From Zygaena filipendulae (taxonomy: Eukaryota; Arthropoda; Insecta; Lepidoptera; Zygaenidae), in contig OU015652.1 in NCBI GenBank assembly GCA_907165275.2, positions 10,121,001 to 10,185,000 of the forward strand: a stretch of 64,000 nucleotides of DNA, read 5' to 3'. The translations under genes and the position numbers were made by a program. Below, piece by piece: positions 25,061 to 36,992 of the stretch. Numbering within the stretch: the stretch's first letter is position 1; every line of letters begins with the position of its first letter. The notes under the pieces were generated by a model. The model did no database searches. It was given only the letters and a program-made list of their open reading frames with translations, and was not told the origin of the DNA.

Positions 25061-28000
25061 TTTATTTAATTTAGTTCCACAGGATTTTTATGACTAGCCT
25101 AAAGATATACCTAAGCTATAAAGATTTCCTTTGAAATTGATCAACCCAATTAAAAATTAAGCGTGAAAATACCTCATACTCTTCTTCTATTTGAACCTAG
25201 CTGTCTCCCGCGGTTTCACCCGCGGTGAACCTTCCTCACAAATCACTATCTATTGGTGAAAACCGCATGAAAATCCGTTCAGTGGTTTTTGAGTTTATAA
25301 AGATCAGACAGCGGAAGCGACTTAATTATTATTTTATATAGTTAAGTAATTTGTATGTAAACACAAAGAAGATCAGAGAAGTAGCAAGTTTATTACTGTA
25401 GCTTTTTTATTACGTAATGATTGCTTTCGAATTAAATTAAGGAAGTTTTGAAAGCAGTGTTTTGACGGAAATAATCTGAATGGAATAGATCTGAATAATT
25501 TATCGAACTTACTGATGAAATTTACGTACGCGTAATCGATGACCTAGATAAATCGATAATTTATTTGCCATGAAAAATATAAAACCGCTTAGCCTCATAG
25601 CATAGATGTGCGTGACAAAAGAAGTAACTTCCAAAGGTCGCATGACCTTCCATGGTCAACACTAACATTTTATTGCATTACAACTGTGTTGGTGACTGTA
25701 CGTGTTAGTGGCATGCATGATTGCGACACTGCTTGGCATCGTAAATTCTAGATACGTTAACGGATTGATTTATTTAGGTAGAGACTACTAGACACCGTGT
25801 GAAGAGACTCGTTTCTTGCCTATCTATATCTTTGTGCGGGATAGCTGTCGACTGATGATGAAACTAGGAAATCTACCAAGGAATTCTGGAATGAGAACCG
25901 CAGGATACCAGTACAAATATGGACAACTTTAAAATAACAACGTTAATGAACAAAATAGAAACAAAAAACTGACTTATACAAAAAATACCACCTATAGCCA
26001 GTTATTGACAATCTTCAAGCGACTCCCGTTGAGAGTACGGAAGCAAATCGAGTCGTTAAATTTTACTATTGTATGACAAAGATTTGTGAAAAACTCAAAA
26101 AGCAATAATTCTTTTTCGTTTGCATTTGGGCGTTGGGGTCGTTTTTTAGATACGTCTTCCTTTAAACTCACCAATTAGTAATCCATGTAATATTTGCTGA
26201 AGATAATTTTTCCTTTATCAGGACAGTCGACGGAAAAAAATCCTGTAGTCAAAGATATACGGAGGACTAGTATAGTATTATATTATCTGTGACGGAGGTA
26301 AAAACCTGCAAACAAGCACCGCTTTGTAATACAATATAAAATACCTTCGTTTATTTTTAAAGTGTCATTTATATTATGTAACTTTCGCATCTCCCAAAAC
26401 GACTTTTGGCACTTTTTTATATTTTAAAAATGAATTACTGCTGAATTTCTATTATCATTGATGACCAATGGCTATAGTTAAAAACAGAAAAAAAAAACAT
26501 TTCACGATTGATTTTGGTGGAGCGAATTCCTCATACCAGACCATTCAGGTCCAGACCTTCCAAGGTTAAATAGGTATTTATTTATTAATCTGAGAAAAAA
26601 TGATAAGTACAAAATATGGGTACCTACGTTATACAAACTTTATACAAAAAACAGTGTATCAATACATCCTTCCTTTCTCATAGGCTTGTTTTAAAAATAA
26701 TAAAAGTTACACTGAAAACATGTATGAGTATTATTAAGGGTATTATGTAAGAAATATTTACCATACAACTTATAGCTAAAAGTAGGTGCACGAAGTTATA
26801 TACCTACTTCTAGAGTTATGAAAAGAAAAGTCAAGACTACAAGGGTCAGCTGTTATTACTCGCCGCAAACAAAATACGACAAATAAATTATCATAAATAT
26901 GGATTCTTATATTACAAAAAGATATAATAAGTAATATGAGTATTTACTTTGTCTTTTATTTTAAACTTGTGGTCACGGTTCATATTCACATGATGAGATT
27001 TTAGTATTTCGGTTAACCGCGTGAAATGGTTTCATTTTAATACAGTCTATCAGCTAAAGCTTTCAAATCGTAGGTACTAACTTCATTTTAAGTGTTAGAT
27101 ATAGTTTGTTTACGGAGGTTAAATAAGTATGTAGTTAAATAGATAAGATTTTTTTTAAAAACATCTCTGATAACAATCCCTACTAATATTATAAATGTGA
27201 AAGTAACTCTGTCTGTCTGTCTGTTACGTACGCTTTCACGCCTTTTGCGTAGATACACATTGTCAGGTGTACAGAAAAGGACATAGGGTACTTTTTATCC
27301 CGGAACTGCCGCAGAAACTCCAAAATTAACGTGGGTGAAACCGCGGGGAACAGCTAGTTAACCGACTTCCAAAAAGGAGGAGGTTCGTTCGATTGTATGT
27401 ACGTTTTTTTTTTAACTATTTTTTTTTACTTTCTATTGCAAAAGTTTTGTATAATGTTAACTAGTTTAGTAAGTACATACTTACTTTAATTTAATTTTTC
27501 AAAGTTTCCATAAATATCCCATGGATCTGGGAGTTCTGTTATACGTTTTTGATGATGTGTACCCCACGGACTATTTCCTTGGTTCAAACAGTTTTCTTTA
27601 AGTACCTGAGACAATGGCCAAATTTAGAACAAAAACTTAAGAGTTACGGGTTCGCGATCACAATGGCAGAATTTAATACTGACGTTTTGTTTGGAGTTTC
27701 GTAGTGTGCATCATTATTTGCAAATGCTATGTTTCTGTGCTATGTGTATACCTAATTCTATTCAGTTACTTTTCTATACGCTCTTTCAGTGTTAAATAAA
27801 ATAGATTGCTACAACTTTATGAAGTCATACGATATTGTATTGTGGGCTGAACCCAGCACTTTGTTTTTTCTCCCGAATAACTTCTCGTGTGTTTCTTTTT
27901 TAATTTCTAATTCTTCTTCTTCCCTTCAATTATGGCAATTTATCGCGAATTCAAATTGGACAAAAATTTTTAATAACGATTCCAAATATTCCAAAATCAA

Positions 28001-30240
28001 ATCGCATTTGATAATCTTTCAGTATCGTCTGTCTGATGTCAGTTTATTAGGTACATTTTTATTTTGTAATATGCAAAGTATACTCAAACACGACCATAAT
28101 TATTATTTCAACAGAGATTAATTACAGCATATACGAGCCTCATTGACCTCGAAATGTAGATTTATTTACTATTTTCGATTCAACTGCCAATGCAATGTCA
28201 AATTTATATCTAGTAAAATTTATAGATAACTCTAGCTCTAGAAATGTAGAGTATTAAGGTATCGGAGAATAGAGATAAGAAAGTGTGATTTTTTTATATT
28301 CGATGAGGTATTTTCTCGAAATCTTGTTGCATTTTTGTATCATAGTTACTTTTAAACGCGTACCTACCTACCTTAACCTTCAGGCTTTTTACTAATTAAA
28401 CTTCACTTGTTTTCGCCTGTTTATGAATTTAGGCGATACATTTTGCGACTTCAATACAACCACCATCCAATTAGGTATATGAATTGGGGCATCTAACTAC
28501 ATAAATACTATAATATTAAAATTCTCTACACAAACTCGGTTGATGAAACACCTGCAATCTACCGACTGACGGTTAGGACATGAATAGGTACCTATTATAA
28601 ATAAGTAACGTGCTCGGTGTGCACACTTAAAATATTTTCTAAAGTTGCGTGTTAGTAATAATTAAGTAGATAGTTGCTCATATTGCAGGATAATTAATTT
28701 GTAGTACCTAAGTCTAAGATCGCAGATATCAAAGTATACTACAGGGTCTGAAGTTTAACGATAGACGGATAAAAAGAGGATAAGTATTCAGTATTCTGTT
28801 CTCGTCTCAAAGTAATTAAAAAAAATAACTTATTTTTTGAGGTAAAACTAAATATTTAAGAAAAACCGCAAAAGTTGTCGGGGTGCCAGGACATTCGACG
28901 TCCCTTTGTATCGCCGCTGACGCGCCGATAAATAAAAAAATAATATTATATATGTACGTATATAACTGTTATTACGAAGGCACAGTATGTCCCTCTATTA
29001 TTCACCTTACACCCTATATAATTGTAGCTGGAACATTATTCTTTAAATTTAATCTTATCTAGGATTTCTAGGATTGTAAACAACTGCGACACCGAGTCGC
29101 AACAAAAGAGCTTAATAATTTGTTTAGCAATCAGACTGCGTGTGTCTTTCATTAATTATGGATTAGTAACTTAAAATACCAGCGTTGCTGGCTCTATGTG
29201 TAATAACTTGAAGATTTCGTCACAGAAACCAGTCATCTCCCACACAAAATATGTATAAAATGCTAATCAACCAAGTGAATATTTATAACATCCCGTATTC
29301 TTATCGGTAAATTAAATAAGCAGACACGCATTTACCATCAAAAACTTATTTGTAGCATTAATTACGACTTTTCTATTGAGCATCTAATTTTTTCTTTTAC
29401 CAAATACAGCTCAACTTCAAATTACCTAGGTACCTATTATAAATGCACTTTCTTTTTGATATGACAATAGGTACCTGCAAAAATCGAAAAGATTGCTTTA
29501 CCAAGCTAACACTTAAACCATAACTGTACTTAACTAGCTACATAGGACAACTGAAAAGTACGTCCATTGCCTATATATTATAATACGTATAAAAGTACAC
29601 TTACATAATTTTTTTTTTTTATTTTGTATTGTATACATAATAATAAATTTTGTTCAATAATAATAACTTTGGAACACAGATCTTCATCGGTTGATTCCAC
29701 AATTCTACAGTAAATATCGTGGAAACTAAACTCACCAAATAATGCGTACCTAGATATTATTATATTATATTATGCGAGCCGTTCCCCGTGTTTCAACCAC
29801 GTTAATTTCGGGGTTCCCGTGGGAATTCCAGAATAAAAATTAGCATAATATACCTATCCTTCTCTGTTTGCAAAATTATGATGATCGGTTGAGTAGTTAA
29901 AAAAAGATAAACCGTAGTGTTATTTTCTTGATAAATAAACAAAAATGATTGCGTCGTTTAACCAACATTTACTGCAATAAAAAAAATTTCAAATTAACAC
30001 CTAGGTTCTACTTTCGACAATTCACACTTTATACGCCCTGTGAAAACTCAGACATTATCAGATTAGGCAAGAATAAATTTGATAGCACTTGCGAAATGAC
30101 CACTTTGCTTGTAATCCTGCCGGGCGAACTGATGACCTGTGTCAAGGTAGTGTTGGCAATTGCTTAACTGCTACCCGTGATACGTATTTGATGATCAATT
30201 ACCACTAGTTAGATCAACTTTATTAACTGATAGGGGCTAA
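25061..30240. other. No gene seen; scattered repeat remnants
   Basis: Minus-strand Helitron-like ends at about 25200 (GCGGTTTCACCCGCGG) and 29770 (GTTCCCCGTGTTTC). A 110-codon frame at 27789-28121 is Ser/Phe/Asn-rich and AT-driven, and I do not accept it as a gene. Confidence 0.5.
27177..27357 (+). mobile_element. Helitron-like non-autonomous element, well-preserved copy
   Basis: The 181-bp copy starts TCCCTACTAATATTATAAATG after an A. It has the internal motifs GCTTTCACG and CATTGTCAGG, and ends with the hairpin (GTGGGTGAAACCGCGG) followed by GGAACAGCTAG and then T. A 5' TC, a GC hairpin about ten bases before a CTRR end, and insertion between A and T are Helitron hallmarks. No coding capacity. 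Similar Helitron-like families (for example Lep1) are known in Lepidoptera; I do not claim identity with a named one. Confidence 0.75.
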
Positions 30241-30249
30241 TCGACTTCA

Positions 30250-30490
30250 AAAAAGGAGGTTTAATATTATTACTTTTGTTCGGTCCACTGCGTGAAACCG
30301 AACACTGCTTTCGACAGCGATTTACGCGATCGAGCCGCTTTCCTACGGCCCGGTCGCGGCAGTCGATTCATGTCGGTCACGGGCGTCGGTATACTATCAA
30401 TTAATCCATAACAAACGAATCGGCTCGCCAGCCGCGTCCCGTGCCGACCACAACATCTATCATAGACAATCACCCTGATATACAATAAAC
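30250..30490. other. GC-rich coding-like island, origin unclear
   Basis: GC-rich sequence in an AT-rich setting. It is open on the minus strand (71 codons, with RLPRPGRRKAARSRKSLSK) and also on the plus strand (HCVKPNTAFDSDL through GVGILSINP). It follows CTTCAAAAAAGGAGG, a dispersed-repeat motif, so a mobile-element fragment is more likely than a host exon. I recognise neither reading. Confidence 0.3.
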
Positions 30491-30567
30491 AAATAAATCA
30501 ACATATCTAGCCGTATCAGTCACAGGTCACTGTGCCCCACACAACTTTATTTTAATGGTAACGATTT

Positions 30568-30735
30568 ACCATGGGCTATTTGACTAATTTTTTTTTAGTC
30601 CGTCATGTAGATTAATAAAAAATATTGGACACGTATTTTTTCTTTTTTACGTAATCAAAACAGCGATACATTGAGTTGAAATTTCGCGTGATGTCACTTA
30701 ACTAACTAGTGCAGTTTGTATGGCGGCTTGTAGCG
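30568..30735. mobile_element. Truncated copy of the TGACGTCA MITE
   Basis: It matches the left half of the 5343-5664 copy (TTAGTCCGTC, ATATTGGACACGTATTTTTTC, GAAATTTCGCGTGATGTCAC). The CRE-like core has one change (TGATGTCA). The right arm is missing. Confidence 0.65.
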
Positions 30736-30784
30736 GTAAGTGATTAATTTTTTATTTTAAATGTTCACTAGGTTTGAAAAAAAT

Positions 30785-31076
30785 TTTTTAATACAGTTGC
30801 TCAAAAAGTGGCGTATTGCAGGGACGTTTAGCGTTCGGGATGTGGGCTATTACATACTCGAGCTTTTTGTTTACCTTTCCCGAACTCGTGCGTTCTCTTT
30901 GCCAACTGTCAAATGGCGACACGACTTTGACACACTTTTTTGCATTGCGAAACGTAGGTTTCGAATTACTAATACGACTAGCGCCATCTCTTGATCACAG
31001 TTGGAACTTAGTGGAGTTTGTTGTGTTTTTGATATTTTATTAAATTTCTTCATTTTTTTCGCAACTGTATTAAAAA
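30785..31076. mobile_element. MITE with perfect 16-bp terminal inverted repeats
   Basis: TTTTTAATACAGTTGC at 30785 and its exact inverse at 31061-31076. The interior (AAGTGGCGTATTGCAGGGACG) has overlapping small frames on both strands but no recognisable protein. Confidence 0.7.
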
Positions 31077-31092
31077 TAGTTGTTCAGTACAC

Positions 31093-31202
31093 GTGCGGAA
31101 CCGTCATTGCAACTAGTTCCGACTGTCAACCCTCACTTTCGGCTGCGCCTCGGCTCGGGTAGACATTTGTCGGAACTCTTTGCAATGACAGGCTTTCCGC
31201 AC
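31093..31202. mobile_element. Small foldback element
   Basis: GTGCGGAACCGTCATTGCAA and GTTCCGACTGTC pair with GACATTTGTCGGAACTC and TGCAATGACAGG-TTTCCGCAC. The loop is GC-rich (CGGCTGCGCCTCGGCTC). Confidence 0.55.
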
Positions 31203-31726
31203 TTATAATGAAATATACTATTTTCATTACTCATACTCGGAAAGTAGGTCTGAAGTTGCCTGAGAAGCGGGTTGAAAGTAACCCTTTTCAGCCCTAGGGA
31301 GAATCGCTTTCAACTGACAACTGTCAAATTATTAAAAAAAAACTAGGTCTATTTTCACATTTCTATTGAACCATGTTTCAACTTTCTATACAGCCAGCGC
31401 GATGTAAAATTGAAATAACGTAAAGTTTAAGTAGGTATTAATTAAAATAAAATTCACTCACTTTTTCTTAAGCTAATTCCTATTTATATTTTTTTATTTT
31501 CTTTAATTAATACTTAATAATTAAAGATAATATTTTTTTTAGGTCGCCACAATGTAAATAAAAAATACTGGCTGAATAGCTAGCCGGCCAAAGAAAAAGA
31601 AATAGGTGGGAAAGTGTCAAGCGACTATCCGATCTTCACTCATTTTTTCTTTAGCTAATTCCTATTTTTATTTTGACTTTCCTTGCATTCGTAATGAAAA
31701 GCACAGTGTTATCCTCGGGAGAAAGA

Positions 31727-31800
31727 CTTATTTAGTCCCTCGACCTATTAGCGCCCTCGCTACGCTCTGGCGCCAAACCCCGTCTCGGGACTAAATAAGT
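31727..31800. repeat. Short imperfect palindrome
   Basis: ACTTATTTAGTCCCTCGAC and GTCTCGGGACTAAATAAGT are inverse ends around a GC-rich centre. Probably a fragment of a MITE spanning about 31600-31820. Confidence 0.5.
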
Positions 31801-31819
31801 TACTTTCACCCCTAGGATA

Positions 31820-33400
31820 ACAATGTACTATTACTTCTTAGTTCTGATGCGAATTGAGTTTTAACTTTTGGAGTGAAAAGTGATCACGAATATATGGCAG
31901 CTGTACTAGTAGTAAATGTTTGGTATAGTTAACAATCACATACTTACTTTTGAATCACTTCGACGCCACACAGTTCTGACGCGAACTCCGTTCATTAGTA
32001 TTGAATTTCTGATTTTGATTTTGACTTTTGCTGTTGACTGTACGTATTTTAAGAATATATTTACAAAAATGTGTATAAATATTATATCAGTTGTCTGGAC
32101 CACGGTTCAAGGTCTGTTTAGCTTGGGGTCTGTGATAATGTATAAACATCAATATTATTATTTGGTATTGTTATGTAATTTTGATTAAGTAGACATAAGT
32201 ATAGGTACTAAAATGAGAAGGATACATAAAAATATACCTACACAAGTACCTACTTATAAAATTGCGTGAGAAACATTATAAGTCCCTAGTTTTAAGCAAA
32301 ATTCTTACAAGTAATTGCGAAAGTGTTTTTTATTTTTTTTACTGTCTTAGTTTCAAAGGAGCAGCGAGAACTCCGAAACGTTTAACATAATATGTAGAGA
32401 TAGTTATCTTTTAACTTCCTACATAATATAGCTAACAACTTTTTGCCAGATTCCCAGAGAAATTGTGACCAGTACAATATCTGTAATTATATTTTACTTA
32501 TAGTATCGTTGGGTAAAGAATTCCAAATCCAAAACAGAACAAAAAATCCTTATTAAAACAGTGATGAGATCATTATCAAACTATTTTTAAAATTATTAGA
32601 TTTCGATTTGATTTTCGAATTACTTGAGGTAGGTAACAGTTGCGAAATGTCGTGAAAACTATTATAAAGAGTGACCTTAAATCGTTACAGCTGAATGTGG
32701 GACAGTCGTAAGGCCGCTGGCGCAGGGCCGGCCGGCAGTGACGTAGGATGTCGATGACCGCTAAGACTTTCACGGTGTCATCGCAGTCGCAACGTAACGT
32801 GAATGGGGCGTTACGTGCATTACCTGCCTCTAGTATACCTACCTAGAATGATATTGCTAATTGCTATATCACAAACTATGTACATAGTTACGGACTTTCC
32901 CCGTGATTTCACCCGCCTTAATTTCGGGTTCCCGCGGGGACTCCGCAAAATCCTTTCTTAGGTGACGTCTCCTAACTATAAACTAGGTATATACCTTCCT
33001 AATTTCAGCTTCATAATTTAAGTAGTTTTCTAGAAGTTTCGTGTTTAGTTAGTGAGCGACCTTTATTTTTGATAGGTATACCTACATAATATGTGTATGT
33101 ATAGAAGACTAACTCTTACCCAGGTTAATTTCGGAGTTCCCGCGGGAATTCCGGTATAAAAAGTACCTACCCTATATCCTTTTCCGTACCCCTGACAAAG
33201 GTATAAAAATTTAATAATAATCGGTAAATAGATGCGTATGCTATTAATAAAATGTTTATTTGTGTGTCCTCGATTCTGGACTAGCAGTTCCCCGTAGGTA
33301 CCTACTCCGTAGTTTAGTACCTAGTGGGTTGAAGTAGGTAGGTATGTTTGGTCCCTAAATATGTTTATGTACATTGTACATATCATAATATGTATGTATA
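31820..33400. other. No gene seen; two degraded Helitron-like copies
   Basis: CCCCGTGATTTCACCCGCC at about 32900 and GGAGTTCCCGCGGGAATTCC at about 33130 are minus-strand members. The remainder is AT-rich. Confidence 0.5.
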
Positions 33401-33404
33401 AATA

Positions 33405-33714
33405 TCCCTACTAAAGCGAAAGTGGGTTTGTTTGTTTTTTACGCTTTCACGCCCTAACGGCCCGACTGATCATCATGAAATTTTAAATACACGTTGTCAA
33501 GGTAACAGAAAAGTACATAGAGTAGGTACTTTTTATTCCAGAATTCTCGCGGGAACTCCAAAGGTAGGTAACGCGGATGAAACTGCATTATATTTTGCAT
33601 ACTACACGTCAGGGGTAGGTACAGAAAAGGAAATAGGGTAGGTACCTACTCTTATCCCGGAATTCCCGCAGTATCTTCGAAATTAATGCGGGTGAAACCA
33701 CGAGGAACGGCTAG
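33405..33714 (+). mobile_element. Helitron-like element with an internal duplication
   Basis: It starts TCCCTACTAAAGCGAAAG after an A, and ends ACCACGAGGAACGGCTAG before T. The interior contains the family's CACGTTGTCAAGG-GTAGGTA segment twice, with a first, degraded hairpin end near 33575. It therefore looks like two copies, one broken. The next copy starts at once. Confidence 0.65.
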
Positions 33715-33716
33715 TA

Positions 33717-33917
33717 TTCTTACTATTGATTATTATAAATGCGAATATGAGTTTGTTCGTTAGTTTGTTTGTTACGCTTTCACGCTTGCTTTCTCGTCTT
33801 GACCGATCATCATAAAATTTTGCATACACGTTTTAAACGGACATTGAGTACTTTTTATCCCAGAATTCCCGCGGTAACTCCGAAATTAAAGCGGCTGAGA
33901 CCGCGGGAAACAGCTAG
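33717..33917 (+). mobile_element. Helitron-like element directly abutting the previous copy
   Basis: It begins TTCTTACTATTGATTATTATAAATGCG right after the CTAG end of the upstream copy, contains GCTTTCACGCTTGC, and ends GAGACCGCGGGAAACAGCTAG before T. The two are head to tail with no spacer beyond the target AT. Confidence 0.7.
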
Positions 33918-34891
33918 TAGTTACATATATAAGTGAAAGGCACCTGACACGCGCCGGTCAAGGAGTTCCACGCTGATGGTTTACAAAAATGGTAAATCGT
34001 TTAATTTATCCGCAATGAGCACCAACATGTTTATTTGCAGCTGGGCGGCTTATCTATACCACCATATTGTTTTTAACAGTCTTCAGGATTCTATACCTTT
34101 AATAGGTTTAGATTAGGCACTTGTTCAATGTTTGTTTGTTTTTTCTTATGTATTGCGCTGGAATAAATGTAGTTTTATTTCTCTCTTTCTTCCATTGAAA
34201 TTTAGATCCTATGCAATGCAAGTTTTTAGAAAATTAGGAAATAACAATAAACGATATTGTGATGTAGGTAACCTCACATCGTACTCAGCTTATGTTAGAG
34301 TTAAACATTTTCAGGTCAAAGGCCTATCGAGAGACCTTTTCCTTAGTTAAGTCACTTACTGGAATATCTCACGAAAGGGTTAATTTTTTACGTTTAAGTT
34401 TAAAAATTTACATAAGTAATACTATGTATTATATACACTAGCTCGTAGCAACAGTTATGTTAACACCTACCTACTTAAACCTTCGAGGAAAGCTAATGAC
34501 CGCTGCATGATGGCCTCTTAGTCACAATTCACTGAAGAATACGAATTTGGTTCGCTTTTTGCACTTAAGTACGTAACGGTTGTATTTTAAAACTAGTTGA
34601 GTCTTCTATACTTTTTTAATTAGCATAACAATAATGGTGTTTGCATGGTAACGTTTGTTGTGTATCTGGTGTAAATTAGCTAGGTTAGTGCTGACATGAT
34701 TTTAACTAAATTTTAACATAATTTTGGCGGCGACAACTGTGTTAGTCACTTGGAACGGTTCATGTTCCCTCATTCTTGTGTCTTCTGATGGCATATTAAC
34801 CCAAAATATGAATTTGTACAACCTTTTACATCCTTTCACGTGTTAAGACGAAAGAGTGAAGAAGAGTCAGAGTGTTTTTAACGATTTTTTA

Positions 34892-35090
34892 CTAGCTGTT
34901 CCCCGCGGTTTCACTCGCGGTAATTTCGGAATTCCCGCGAGAATTCCGGGAGAGAAAGTACCCTATGTTCTTTTCTGACCCCTGACAACGTGTATATGCA
35001 AAATTTCATAATCATCGGTTGAATATTTAAGGTCCGAAAGCGTAAAAAACAAACAAATAAACTCGAACTTCGAATTTTAATATTAGTTTT
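34892..35090 (-). mobile_element. Helitron-like element
   Basis: It is read on the minus strand, ending in CGCGGGGAACAGCTAG at 34892. The other end, near 35085, has ACTAATATTAAAATTCG. The internal motif CACGTTGTCAGGGGT is present. About 200 bp; no coding frame. Confidence 0.7.
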
Positions 35091-35844
35091 ATCCCTTTTG
35101 GCTGAATTTCAGTACGATGAGCCTCGCCCTTGCAAGTATAATATCGCTGCCTAGGATTTAATGTAATTAACGCGTAATTTCAAGGTGTGAGATGCAAATT
35201 GCTTTAGCGCACTAGATTATTGACACGAATTCACTTTGATAGAAAGGTATCTGCCGACGACGCGACGTGTGTTACGTAAAATGAGACTTTCAGCATCGTT
35301 GACGAAGTTGAGTAGGCACTGCGGTGAAGCAGAATAATTTATAATAGTAGGTACTCACTGGATAATGTTGTTCTTAAATATCAACATAAATGATACCTAA
35401 TAAAATTATCGTACCTAATAAAAACCACAAGCCGATAATATAGTGCCGCAGACCGTAGTTTCTGTGGTGAAGGGAGTAAATTACTGTAATAAGTATATAA
35501 AGAAAATACTTTGAGCAATAAAAATGTACCTAGTTTGATAATGTTATGGTAATTATTTAAACTAAGTAAAAAATTACAAGAAAAAATTGTATGGTATACT
35601 TTCAAGTAATAATTATTGGTTAACTAGCTACCGACAAAAACGCATTCCTACACCAAAGAATTAAACAGATTCTGATTAGAATGACTTGAATTAGGTACGC
35701 ATACCAATATAGAAGATAAAAGAAACCCATTGCTTTTTATCGATTAATAAATTATCCAGGTCATTTTTTTGTATAAATTACATAAAATATTTAAAACAAC
35801 CAAATAATTATTACTAAACAGTTTTTAAGTAATTACAGCCTTAT

Positions 35845-36470
35845 AAATCTGGGGACACGGTAGTGCCCCCGCCAAGACGAGCCAAGCGAAGCGGGAGCAC
35901 TACCTATCTTTTCTCGAAGCGCTTCGTCGTTTTTTTTGAACCCTTATAACTTGGGTTTGGATTTTACCGATAAACGAAATTCTCGGGATATGTTGTCAAT
36001 AGCGGACTTATGAATCATATAAAGTTTTAATTGCATTGCTCTTATACTTTCGATTTTATTGATATCTAAAAAACCCTGATTTCGTCACTGACTCACTGAT
36101 GATCATTAAAATTCTTAGGGTACTTCCTAATGTCCTAGAAAGCTGAAATTTGGTATGTAAGCTAGTATTAGTAGGTACAAAAAAATCATAAAACTTGTAA
36201 CTTTTATTCCCCAACCCCTTAAACTAGGGGATGGAAGTTTGTATGAGAATTCCGCAATTTTGACTTACAAAAAGAAATGAAATCCCACCAAAAACAAAAC
36301 ATGTAAAATGATGCCAAGACGAGTCTACTGTCAAAAGTTATTAGATCTCATGTAGAGTTAAGCTTATAACTCTACACACCCTAACTCTATAAGACCTAAC
36401 TTCGCAAACTCTACACCTTAGTCAGAATATGTGGCTTGGCCGTTACTGCAAAAACTTTTGTATAACAGAA
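35845..36470 (+). repeat. Dispersed GC-hairpin repeat, copy 2
   Basis: It is collinear with 14465-15115 from GGGGACACGGTAGTGCCCCC through CTTTTCTCGAAGCGCTTCG and TCACTGACTCACTGATGATC to ATGTGGCTTGGCCGTTACTGC. The palindromic right arm of copy 1 is absent. It ends about 250 bases before exon 1 of the Patched-related gene. Confidence 0.75.
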
Positions 36471-36538
36471 AAACAATTAACAGTTGTACATGTTTTACCT
36501 TACGCTCATGTGAATGGAGCGAAATACATAATACATCT

Positions 36539-36583
36539 ACATCTGTGCCAAATACATCTGTGCGAAATACATCTGTGCCAAAT
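36539..36583 (+). repeat. Three 15-bp tandem units
   Basis: ACATCTGTGCCAAAT repeats three times, with one C-to-G change in the middle unit. It lies about 130 bases before exon 1 of the Patched-related gene. Confidence 0.8.
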
Positions 36584-36715
36584 TCTTTCTAATTCCATTC
36601 AGCCGTTTTGGCGGGATTGAATTTTCTTGTTTCACGTTTATATCGTAATATTATGTATACCTACATAAAAGTTAGTTTAATTTGTTTTTAAACAATAATT
36701 CCATTATTGTTTCAG

Positions 36716-36992
36716 ATGGGGTGTAGGATGACTATAGTGGACGATGTGCTCAACAAGTCGTTTTACAAACTCGGCTTGACGGTGGCTCGGTCGCCCGGCT
36801 ACTTCATCGTCATCCCGGTCCTGCTCACGCTGCTCATGATCACGGGCTTCCAAAGAGTCCACTACGAGATGGACCCGGAGTACCTGTTTTCGCCTGTCAA
36901 CGGTCCGAGCAAATACGAGAGGAAGATCGTCGAGGAATATTTCAAGGTCAACTATTCACACAGGTTCAACGTCGGAAGAATTACAAGGCCAG
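36716..36992 (+). CDS. Patched-related gene, coding exon 1 (start codon, TM1)
   Basis: The exon opens with ATG immediately after a pyrimidine-rich acceptor ending TTTCAG, and ends at CCAG|GTGTGT with one base of a codon left over. It encodes the short cytoplasmic N-terminus (MGCRMTIVDDVLNKSFY) and TM1 (about 29-45), then the beginning of extracellular loop 1 with the YLFSP motif. A second in-frame Met lies at residue 5. If an upstream exon were coding, the start could lie further 5'; the N-terminus seen here already fits the family. Confidence 0.9.

Noticed and set aside
27789..28121. 110-residue plus-strand frame
   Set aside because: Composition follows AT-rich DNA, no motif, no splice context and no start context worth noting.
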